Shown here piece by piece: positions 9,020 through 19,294 of a DNA stretch of 64,000 nucleotides. A program made the translations under genes and the position numbers. Source of the DNA: Empedobacter brevis NBRC 14943 = ATCC 43319 (lineage in GTDB: Bacteria; Bacteroidota; Bacteroidia; Flavobacteriales; Weeksellaceae). The stretch is taken from the NCBI RefSeq assembly GCF_000382425.1, contig NZ_KB908295.1:1-64000 (forward strand), in the 5' to 3' direction. Within the stretch, counting starts at the first letter, position 1; each line of letters starts with the position of its first letter. The notes under the pieces were generated by a model that had not been told where the DNA came from, searched no databases, and saw only the letters and a list, made by a program, of their open reading frames with translations.

Positions 9020-11251
9020 ATGAACCATGGAATATCATTTTTTAGGCCAAATTTAGGATCAGATTCGACAGGAAAAGTAATTTTTGGAGAACAAGAGGTT
9101 TCAAGTATAAGTCTTTTTACATCAAATAAAAAAGAACCTTTTAAAGTCATAGTAACAAATAATAATGGATTTGGAACTTATGGAGATAATTTTATAGTGT
9201 TGAAAGAAAATGGTATATGGAAAGGTAATTATAGCAAGAATCAGCAGATAGAGGGTAGGTTATCTTCTGTAAAAGAATCTAACGGTACAATTATAAATTA
9301 TATAAATTATACTGAACTAGGACTAGAAAGAGGAAATAATTTTTCATATAGAATTGAAAAAAAACTTACTTACCCATATTATGTAATTCCAAAAATGCCG
9401 AGAATGTACATTGTTGATGAGCAATCAGTATATTCTTCTGGTCAAACAAAATATAAACTATTTAGATATTCAGATTTAATTGCAAATTTTAATGGTTTAG
9501 GAATTCTAGGATTCGGAGAAGTGTCTCAAAGCAGTTGGATAATAAAAAAAGGCAGAGTTGATAATGATCCTAAGCAAGCTATATGGAGTGTTTCTAAGTT
9601 TGATTATAGTAAAAGAAATGTTGAAACAGAAACAAAATCTGTTTATGCAGAAATAAGAAGTAGAGGTAGTATTTTTTCTGATTTCAAAGTTTTAAATGAA
9701 TTAAATTATTTGACTACTAGTTATCAGTATAATATTCTTCCTGATAAAAGATACATACTATTGCCTCAATCAAAAATTGACAAGGATATAGTTTCCGGAG
9801 TTACAACAGCTACAACAAATACATATGATTCGTATTATAATATAGCCACTACTACTGAGACAAAAACAGCTAATGGTCAAACCTTTAAAACGACTACAAC
9901 CAATACAGTAGAAAATTTACCTTCTTCTAACCCTTATATTATTGGTCGTTTAAAGAAAGAAGTTTCGAAAGTTGACGCTTATGGAGGTTCATACACTTCA
10001 CAAAAAGAATATACTTATACGAATAATAATATTTCAAAAACGAAGACTACAGTTCAAAATAGTGGGAGTCAAATTATTGATTATACGTATGATACTTTTG
10101 GAAATGTTTTAACTATTACAGATAATGGTAAACAACTATCCGTGTCAACGACAGAAAGTGTAGCTGCAAGAAAAATTGAAAACATTTACGATACCAATGG
10201 TCGATTTGTTGTTAAGAAGAAAGATCTCGAAGGATATGAAACAAATTTGGAGTACAATCTGTTAGGACAGGTTATCAAAGAAACAGATAAATTTGGTGCT
10301 GTAACTTCTACTGTTTATGACAATTGGGGTAAATTATTAAACGTTACACTTACAAATTCTAGTACAACACCTGTTGTTACACAGTATCAATACGCTCGAG
10401 ATACTAACGGATGGAGTATCATTTCTTTTAGTGATCAGACAAAAGATTATAAAGCTCAGTATTTTGATGCAGTAGGTAATAATATCAAAAATACAATCAA
10501 AGGATTTTCTGATGGTCAATATGTTTCTACTTCTACTGAATATGATTTCTTAGGAAGAAAATTAAGAGAAAGTCAACCTTATTTTAGTTCTCCTTCTCAA
10601 TATACAACTTATGAATATGATTATTTATTACGTCCTATCAAGGTTACGAATCATACAGGTTTAGTCGCAACAAATACTTATGAAGGATTAGCAACAACCG
10701 TTGAAGGTACTCGTTCGAAGAAGATAACGAAAGATGCTGTAGGTAATACTGCTCAATTAGTGGACAACGGCACTGAAGTTATTAATTATACCTACTATCC
10801 TCATGGAGGAGTTAAAACAACAACTTATGGTTCTCATGTCATCACAACGAACTATGATGTATGGGGAAGACGTACATCATTGCTCGATCCTTCTGTAAGT
10901 TCTACGGCTTATGCTTATTCGTACACTGTTTATGATGAGATGAAGGAAGAAAAAATGCCGGAAGGTACTACAACTTATAAGTACGATAACTTTGGTAAAA
11001 TAACAGAAAAAAACACAACAGGTAAATCCAATATTTCGGTAAAATATACGTATGATGCCGCTAAAAAAGGGTTACTCATTAAGGAATATGGAACAAACGA
11101 AAACAACTCGTTCTCCAATGATATTACTTATGATAATTTTTATAGAATTGCTAACAGAAACGAAGTAACTCCTCAATTTGTTTTCGGAAAACAATTCGTT
11201 TACGATGAATTCGGTAGAATTATGAATCATATGTATGGAAAAATAGCTTAA
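9020..11251 (+). CDS. Rhs fragment 2: YD-repeat body
   Basis: This is an open frame of about 743 residues, with coding sequence continuing upstream to the frameshift near 8971. It contains many YD/Rhs repeats, such as YDTFGNVLTITDNGK, YNLLGQVIKETDKFG, YDFLGRKLRESQPY and YDNFGKITEKNTTG. These build the beta-spiral shell of Rhs proteins. It terminates at TAA 11249-11251 after a base deficit in A5 at 11239-11243. The ATG at 9020 is internal and probably not a real start. Confidence 0.75.
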   Translation: MNHGISFFRPNLGSDSTGKVIFGEQEVSSISLFTSNKKEPFKVIVTNNNGFGTYGDNFIVLKENGIWKGNYSKNQQIEGRLSSVKESNGTIINYINYTELGLERGNNFSYRIEKKLTYPYYVIPKMPRMYIVDEQSVYSSGQTKYKLFRYSDLIANFNGLGILGFGEVSQSSWIIKKGRVDNDPKQAIWSVSKFDYSKRNVETETKSVYAEIRSRGSIFSDFKVLNELNYLTTSYQYNILPDKRYILLPQSKIDKDIVSGVTTATTNTYDSYYNIATTTETKTANGQTFKTTTTNTVENLPSSNPYIIGRLKKEVSKVDAYGGSYTSQKEYTYTNNNISKTKTTVQNSGSQIIDYTYDTFGNVLTITDNGKQLSVSTTESVAARKIENIYDTNGRFVVKKKDLEGYETNLEYNLLGQVIKETDKFGAVTSTVYDNWGKLLNVTLTNSSTTPVVTQYQYARDTNGWSIISFSDQTKDYKAQYFDAVGNNIKNTIKGFSDGQYVSTSTEYDFLGRKLRESQPYFSSPSQYTTYEYDYLLRPIKVTNHTGLVATNTYEGLATTVEGTRSKKITKDAVGNTAQLVDNGTEVINYTYYPHGGVKTTTYGSHVITTNYDVWGRRTSLLDPSVSSTAYAYSYTVYDEMKEEKMPEGTTTYKYDNFGKITEKNTTGKSNISVKYTYDAAKKGLLIKEYGTNENNSFSNDITYDNFYRIANRNEVTPQFVFGKQFVYDEFGRIMNHMYGKIA

Positions 11252-11307
11252 ACAAAAGAGTACAAACAGTAATTCTAAATCATCAATACAATCCATACAA
11301 CGGAGAG

Positions 11308-11763
11308 TTGAACCAATTATTGGATATCTCAAAAGGAGTTGGAAAAGTTGTTTGGAAAGCGAACGCAAAGAATGAAAGAGGACAAACTTTAAATGCAACT
11401 TTAGGAGAACTGATATCGGTAGAAAATACCTATGACATTTATGGGAATATTACGAATATCCGCAATAAAAAAGGAAACAATTGGTTGTATAGTGTAGACT
11501 ATGAGTATTATTTTGATGGTCAAGTTAGTCGGGGATTATTAAAAAGAAGGTATGATTTACATTTTGGATGGGAAGAAAAGTTTACCTACGATAATTTTGA
11601 TCGTTTAGTAAGTTGGTCTTCACCAAACGGACAAAATTATAATACTTATCTTACAGACGGACGTATTGATGTTAACAATCAGGTTGGAAAATATGCGTAT
11701 AATGCTACGGCAAAATATAAAAAAGAATCAATTCAGTTAAATACTCCAGGTAGCGATTATTAA
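11308..11763 (+). CDS. Rhs fragment 3: YD repeats up to a nonsense codon
   Basis: This is 151 residues of further YD repeats (YDIYGNITNIRNKKG, YDNFDRLVSWSSPNG), in the same frame as the C-terminal piece. Only the TAA at 11761-11763 separates them. The bases after the stop immediately read SRRKQQDITYDAFKRPLTI, another YD repeat. A CAA to TAA change would explain the stop. Confidence 0.7.
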   Translation: MNQLLDISKGVGKVVWKANAKNERGQTLNATLGELISVENTYDIYGNITNIRNKKGNNWLYSVDYEYYFDGQVSRGLLKRRYDLHFGWEEKFTYDNFDRLVSWSSPNGQNYNTYLTDGRIDVNNQVGKYAYNATAKYKKESIQLNTPGSDY

Positions 11764-11883
11764 TCGAGAAGAAAACAGCAAGACATTACCTACGATGCGT
11801 TCAAACGTCCACTGACGATTTCTGAAGAAGGAAGAGGAAACGTAGACTTTCAATATAGCATAAACGGAGGAAGATTCTATGCC

Positions 11884-13824
11884 TTGAAACAAGATGTATT
11901 AGCAAATAAAACAACAGAAAAATATTATTCGCAAGATGGTACCATTGAAATTACTGTCGATCAAAATGGAAATGCCAAAATTATCAACTATATCTCTTCT
12001 CCATACGATACGCCATTTTTCTATGTTACTGAGACGAATCTAAATAGTAGTATAAGTAGATCAAAAGAAGGATTTCATTATTTAGCACGTGATTTTCAAG
12101 GCTCTATTATGGCAATTTATGATGAAAATGCCAATGTCATCGAGAGAAGATTATTTGATCCTTGGGGAAATATCGTAAAAGTGCAAGACGTTAATGGAAA
12201 CGTAACAGAAGGAGAAAATGCTAAACTAGTATTCTTAGATCGTGGTTATACAGGACACGAACATTTTACAGAAGTAGGCATTATTCACATGAATGGTCGT
12301 ATTTACGATCCTATGTTAAAACAATTCTTAAGCCCTGATAATTTTATTCAGGATCCTGAAAACTCTCAAAATTATAACCGTTATGGATATGCATGGAATA
12401 ACCCACTTCTATATACAGATCCTTCAGGAGAGGTATTTCAAATAGGGTTTGGGTTAGCTGTAGGTATAGGAGCTGCAATTGGAGCTCTAACTTATACGAT
12501 TCAGGCAATTATGTCTGGTACTTTTGATTTTCGAGATTTTGCAAAAGGTATTTTTATAGGCGCTGTAAGTGGAGCCGTCTCTTTTGGAGTTGGAGAAATT
12601 GCTACAGCATTATTCAATGGGATATGTCAAGTTACAGCTACATTAACAGCTAATCAAATTGGATATATAGTAGGAGCGGCTCAAATGGTTATGCATGGTG
12701 TTTCTCAAGGAGTCATACAAGGAGTTTCTGGAGGGGCGAACTTTGGGCAGACTTTTATTAGTGCTATGATTTCCAGTGCGGTTTCCGGGGCTATACAAGG
12801 TGCAGGTAATATCGCTGGTTTAAAAGATGGAGCTTTTAGAACCATTTTATTTGGTACGGTTTCTGGTGGTATTTCTGCTGAATTAACAGGAGGAAATTTT
12901 TGGCAAGGGGCAGCTACTGGACTAATTGTTAGCGGACTGAATCATGCAGCTCATGAACTAAATAGGTATAACCTATTAAAAAAATTGGATCCATACAAAC
13001 CTACTTTAGTAGAAGAATTAGCTCGTGCAGCTATGCCAAGAGCTGCAAAATTAACATATGATGCTATTACTACTGGACAAGCTCGCCATATGTATGGTCC
13101 TGATGCAGTGTCTATAGGTATAGGTGCAGAAGGAGGGGCTGTTATGGGATTTGAAGGGTCAACTGGATATATAGCTCTCTTAAGAGGTCAGGATTCCGGA
13201 ATGAAAATGTATCTTGACGGAGGAACTGGTGCTATTATACCTTCTATAAGTATTACAGCAAACATAACTCAATACTTTTATTCACGATTGGTAAAAAAAT
13301 TATCATTCGATACGTTTAGAGGTGATAGATGGTCACTAGGGGTGTCTCTTGATGTTGGTGCATCCATAGGTGTAGGTTACTCTAACTCAATTGATGGATT
13401 TAAAAAATATACACATGCTTATAGTTCTAGTGTAGGAACAGGACTATCTATTATGGCACTAGGACTTATTGCTACTTATGGTAGTACATGGATAAATCCT
13501 TTAATTTGCATTAAAAAATCTATGAATAATCTTTATACAAAATCAGGAGGTCTTATAATAGGCTCTATTAGAATGTCAAGTTTACTTGCTCAAATAAATA
13601 TTTATGAAGACAAGTTAATAATAAATTATTTGTTTTTTTTAAAAATAATCCTTTTAAAAAAAGATATTATAGATATAATTCCATCTAACGATTTTTTTGA
13701 AAAAGGAATTAAAATTCTTCATAAAAACCCTAAATATGATTCAAAAATAATTTTCAGAGTTTCTAATCCTGATAAATTGATAGAAGAAATAAAAAAAACA
13801 GGTTTTATAAAATCAAATGATTAA
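11884..13824 (+). CDS. Rhs fragment 4: core domain and C-terminal tail
   Basis: This is a 646-residue frame from a TTG, with coding sequence already open from 11764. It carries the Rhs-associated core: DRGYTGHEHFTEVGIIHMNG, then YDPMLKQFLSPDNFIQDP, NYNRYGYAWNNPL and TDPSGE (about residues 119-180). A Gly/Ala-rich amphipathic region follows (about 185-355), then a beta-rich tail that ends naturally near STWINPLICIKK (about residue 545). The last 100 residues look like a separate small PH-like protein fused in frame. No known toxin active site was recognised. Confidence 0.75.
   Translation: MKQDVLANKTTEKYYSQDGTIEITVDQNGNAKIINYISSPYDTPFFYVTETNLNSSISRSKEGFHYLARDFQGSIMAIYDENANVIERRLFDPWGNIVKVQDVNGNVTEGENAKLVFLDRGYTGHEHFTEVGIIHMNGRIYDPMLKQFLSPDNFIQDPENSQNYNRYGYAWNNPLLYTDPSGEVFQIGFGLAVGIGAAIGALTYTIQAIMSGTFDFRDFAKGIFIGAVSGAVSFGVGEIATALFNGICQVTATLTANQIGYIVGAAQMVMHGVSQGVIQGVSGGANFGQTFISAMISSAVSGAIQGAGNIAGLKDGAFRTILFGTVSGGISAELTGGNFWQGAATGLIVSGLNHAAHELNRYNLLKKLDPYKPTLVEELARAAMPRAAKLTYDAITTGQARHMYGPDAVSIGIGAEGGAVMGFEGSTGYIALLRGQDSGMKMYLDGGTGAIIPSISITANITQYFYSRLVKKLSFDTFRGDRWSLGVSLDVGASIGVGYSNSIDGFKKYTHAYSSSVGTGLSIMALGLIATYGSTWINPLICIKKSMNNLYTKSGGLIIGSIRMSSLLAQINIYEDKLIINYLFFLKIILLKKDIIDIIPSNDFFEKGIKILHKNPKYDSKIIFRVSNPDKLIEEIKKTGFIKSND
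13522..13824 (+). CDS. PH-like small protein, possibly fused to the Rhs tail
   Basis: An internal ATG at 13522 (residue 547 of the long frame) begins a 100-residue stretch unlike the Rhs sequence before it. It reads MNNLYTKSGGLIIGSIRMSS, then IYEDKLIINY, a run of short beta strands, GIKILHKNPKYDSKIIF and a terminal helix LIEEIKKTGF. This layout resembles small bacterial PH-like proteins. It may be a free-standing gene, such as an immunity or associated protein, that lost separation from the Rhs gene when the Rhs stop codon disappeared. It could also be the real C-terminus of the Rhs product. Confidence 0.4.
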   Translation: MNNLYTKSGGLIIGSIRMSSLLAQINIYEDKLIINYLFFLKIILLKKDIIDIIPSNDFFEKGIKILHKNPKYDSKIIFRVSNPDKLIEEIKKTGFIKSND

Positions 13825-14242
13825 ATATTTATTTTTCCTAATATCATTATTAGTTTTATTAGGGTCTCAATTAATTATTGGAAATGTTTTTCATGATATT
13901 AATAATCGATTAGATTATTTTTATAAAGTAGAAATAAAAAAATGTAAAATTGAAAATACCTCCGAAGTAAAATTTACTATAGGTAAAGGTTTTTACACTC
14001 AAATGGAAACTAATTGTGGTAATTTTCCAGTTCTTATTGAAGATTATAAAAATGAATATGTTATAAAAAAAGGAACTTATATATCAAAAAAAGCTGAAAC
14101 CAAAGAATTTGAGATTATATCAAATGATAAAAAATATTTATTTTATATCACTTCTTACAAAAAGTATGAGATAACAATAAGGGTCTTATCTTTTATTTCT
14201 GCTTTAGTAGTAATAATTATAACGTATTTTAAGTTCTGGTAA
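13817..14242 (+). CDS. Small membrane protein downstream of Rhs
   Basis: This 141-residue protein has a hydrophobic segment at about residues 4-24, a soluble middle of about 90 residues and a second membrane helix near the C-terminus (ITIRVLSFISALVVIIITYF). Its ATG overlaps the end of the long Rhs frame by eight bases, so translation is probably coupled. No family was recognised. Its position directly after an Rhs C-terminal tail is where an immunity protein normally lies, which is suggestive only. Confidence 0.6.
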   Translation: MIKYLFFLISLLVLLGSQLIIGNVFHDINNRLDYFYKVEIKKCKIENTSEVKFTIGKGFYTQMETNCGNFPVLIEDYKNEYVIKKGTYISKKAETKEFEIISNDKKYLFYITSYKKYEITIRVLSFISALVVIIITYFKFW

Positions 14243-14320
14243 TGCAGTAGTATTTGGTACTGTTCTAAATGCATTATTATCTTACAACTGTTTTAATTTA
14301 AACAAATTAAATATTTAATA

Positions 14321-14358
14321 ACCCAATGATAGTTTACTATCATTGGGTATTTTTTTTT
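14321..14358 (+). terminator. Terminator closing the Rhs module
   Basis: The 12-bp perfect stem ACCCAATGATAG (14321-14332) pairs with 14337-14348 around the loop TTTA, then a run of nine T. Confidence 0.9.
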
Positions 14359-16893
<2,535 letters not shown>

Positions 16894-16915
16894 GTTTTAA
16901 TGAGATATAAATAAG

Positions 16916-16948
16916 AAAGAGAGCGTCAACTGACGCTCTCTTTTTTTA
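16916..16948. terminator. Bidirectional terminator between katG and tamL
   Basis: AGAGAGCGTCA (16918-16928) pairs with TGACGCTCTCT (16931-16941). It is flanked by A-rich and T-rich runs, so it can serve both converging genes. Confidence 0.85.
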
Positions 16949-19294
16949 AAATGGATACCCAATTGCAATATTTAAAATCAGGTTATCTTTTCTCCAATTT
17001 TTATCCCCAAAATCGATCTTATCAAATGTCCAACGTTCATTTTTTTCATAATAAGGAATTCGAAGCGGAGTTGCTAAATCTAATCGTAATACTAAAATAT
17101 TAAAATCAAGACGTAAACCTAATCCTGCTCCAACAGCTATTTCATCCATGAAATCTTTTGAAAATTTTGAGCCGGGACGTGTTTCATCTTCATTGATTAA
17201 CCATATATTTCCTGCATCAACAAACAAAGCCAGGTTAAGAAAACTAAATAATTTTTGTCTAAATTCTGCATTCAGTTCCAATTTGATGTCACCGGACTGA
17301 TCAAAAAAGAAATTCGAATTTTGAGTACGGGGATCGTAGCTTCCGGGACCTAGTGTACGTGCTCTAAAGGCACGAATACTGTTGCTTCCACCAACAAAAA
17401 ACTGTTTCGAATAAGGTACAAATTCAGCGTTTCCATAAGGATAGGCGATTCCCCCGATGAATCGTGTTGCAATAGAGGATTTGTCCGAAAGCTTATGATA
17501 GAAACGGAAGTCATGCTCTGTTTTTGCATATTGACTAAAAGGAATTTTAAAAATTTCTTTTTCTTTCCCCTTTTTTACATTCGCACCTGTGATAAGTCCT
17601 GTTAAATTACCTGCCAAATCGACTGAACCACGGTAATAGAATGTACTTTTTTTAGGTAGCATCGTCGTCGTATATGTATACGAATATTGTGGGCCAAAAA
17701 TCAATTGTTTGTCTACAACACGTTTTAAACTCGGATTGATAATATTCCCAATCGAGTCGTAAATTTTACTGTTGTATTCATCGCTTACTTTTTCCGGAAA
17801 CAATAAAGTCGCACTAAATATTTTTAAATTATGTTCTTTTTGCGCGTTTTCTTTCCAAACGTATCCAAATGCAGTGTTGAAATTATGCAGTGTATACAAT
17901 TTTGATCGGCTTTGATATTCGTAACCAATATCAATATTGGTTCTTGGTACAAATGCACTGGATGACCGAAATTTAAAGGGTGCTACAATCCTCGGAATAG
18001 AAAGTTGAGAATTGAAACCGGCTCTGAAAATATTGTTTGCATCTTTCTGCCCTCCTAATTGCATATCAAAAGCGCCATATAAAGCCATCTTCAATTGCTC
18101 TGCTCCTTTGAAAATATTGCGGTGAGTCCAATTTAAGTTTAATTCTCCACCGCCGTAATTAGCCGAGTTTGTACGTCCTAAAACTTCTAATCGTAAAGAT
18201 TGAAATTCACGTGGAGTCAAGGTGTAATAAACATCAAATTTATTGTTGATCGAATCTGAAATGATAAAATCATTTTTTACAAATTTAAAAACGCCTAAAT
18301 TAATTAATCGATTTAGGGTTAGATTATGATCTGCACGATTGTATAAATCTCCTGTTTGAAAGTACAAGGCACGGTCAAAAACTTTTGGTTTGAAATTCTT
18401 TTTCGAATCCACCATATAAAAGCCATTTTGTTCGTATTTTCCTAGAGAATCATTCGGCATAGGCATTTTGTATAATCCGTTTCTAGCCTCTTGAATAGTA
18501 TAATCAGGGAAAACAATAACTTTATCTATGGTATATTGCTGTTTAGCTTGTTCGGGTGTTTTATCTTTTAATTTAACAAATAGTTCGACATGCTGATTTT
18601 TGCTGACAGTACTATCTGCCTGCACAATAATATTATCCGGATGGAAATAATAAAATCCTTTTTCCTTTAATCGGGCATCTATTCGTTCGCGTTCTGCTTT
18701 TATGACATCCAAATCAAAAGGCTGTTTGTTTTTAAGAAACGTATTTGGTTCCGTTTTTTTGATTTCTTTGTTGACAATCAAAGAAGTGTCTTTCGGAAAA
18801 TTTATTTGATCGATATAGTAGCGTTTTTGCGGTTGCAGAACATAATGCACTTCCGCTTTCTTATTTTTGCTTAACGTATCACCTTGTGCTTTCGCATTAA
18901 AATATCCTTTGTTTTCAGCATAATTAACGAGAATTTTTTTATTAAATTCAATGTCTACATCACCTAGTAAAATTGGTTTCTGACCAACTTTATACTTTAA
19001 CCAGTATTTTAAGCCTTTTTGTTTTTTAGGCTCACTTGTAATATTGTAAATGTATAAACGAGGGCGCAGTCCAAAAAAACTGGAATTAGGTTTTGGAATA
19101 ATATTTTTTTCAAGATTCTCTTTTAATTCAGCCTGATCACGTTTACTCAAAGAATCTCCTTTTATGATTAATTTAGAACCGGTATAAAGCATTTGATCTT
19201 CTTTCAGAAAACGTGTATTGCTACAAGAAGAAATGCCAATAACTGACAGCGAAAGAGCAACAAGTTTTAGATAGATTGAAATTGATTTTTTCAT
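16946..19294 (-). CDS. tamL: TamL: Omp85-family barrel lipoprotein
   Basis: This 782-residue protein starts with a lipoprotein signal (MKKSISIYLKLVALSLSVIGISSC) whose lipidated cysteine is residue 24. POTRA-type domains follow, then a C-terminal 16-strand Omp85 barrel with the diagnostic FVGGSNSIRAFRARTLGPGS loop motif and a terminal aromatic residue (IAIGYPF). In Bacteroidota the TamA homologue is a lipoprotein called TamL, which works with TamB at the outer membrane. Its ATG overlaps the tamB stop by four bases, so the two genes form one translationally coupled operon. Confidence 0.9.
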   Translation of the reverse strand: MKKSISIYLKLVALSLSVIGISSCSNTRFLKEDQMLYTGSKLIIKGDSLSKRDQAELKENLEKNIIPKPNSSFFGLRPRLYIYNITSEPKKQKGLKYWLKYKVGQKPILLGDVDIEFNKKILVNYAENKGYFNAKAQGDTLSKNKKAEVHYVLQPQKRYYIDQINFPKDTSLIVNKEIKKTEPNTFLKNKQPFDLDVIKAERERIDARLKEKGFYYFHPDNIIVQADSTVSKNQHVELFVKLKDKTPEQAKQQYTIDKVIVFPDYTIQEARNGLYKMPMPNDSLGKYEQNGFYMVDSKKNFKPKVFDRALYFQTGDLYNRADHNLTLNRLINLGVFKFVKNDFIISDSINNKFDVYYTLTPREFQSLRLEVLGRTNSANYGGGELNLNWTHRNIFKGAEQLKMALYGAFDMQLGGQKDANNIFRAGFNSQLSIPRIVAPFKFRSSSAFVPRTNIDIGYEYQSRSKLYTLHNFNTAFGYVWKENAQKEHNLKIFSATLLFPEKVSDEYNSKIYDSIGNIINPSLKRVVDKQLIFGPQYSYTYTTTMLPKKSTFYYRGSVDLAGNLTGLITGANVKKGKEKEIFKIPFSQYAKTEHDFRFYHKLSDKSSIATRFIGGIAYPYGNAEFVPYSKQFFVGGSNSIRAFRARTLGPGSYDPRTQNSNFFFDQSGDIKLELNAEFRQKLFSFLNLALFVDAGNIWLINEDETRPGSKFSKDFMDEIAVGAGLGLRLDFNILVLRLDLATPLRIPYYEKNERWTFDKIDFGDKNWRKDNLILNIAIGYPF

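Larger units (their letters stand above)
8688..13824 (+). pseudogene. Rhs-repeat gene broken by two frameshifts and one stop
   Basis: Conceptual repair gives one protein of about 1,700 residues: signal peptide (MRFFSFLFMGICSITFAQ), N-terminal beta domain, many YD repeats (YDxxG..), the Rhs-associated core near 12240-12430, and a variable C-terminal tail. The lesions are a missing base in A4 at 8968-8971, a missing base in A5 at 11239-11243, and an in-frame TAA at 11761-11763. Reading through each joint gives sensible sequence, for example DDFLNFVHNGGESSG and GKNSLNKRVQTVILNHQYNP. Rhs proteins form cocoon-like shells that deliver C-terminal toxins. Either the gene is inactive or the assembly has homopolymer errors. 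Its individual pieces are listed separately. Confidence 0.8.

Noticed and set aside
7868-11251. Programmed -1 ribosomal frameshifting at the three A-runs
   Set aside because: Only the site at 7872 resembles a slippery heptamer, and it lies at codons 2-4. The other two do not fit X-XXY-YYZ. Mutation, slippage or sequencing error is simpler.
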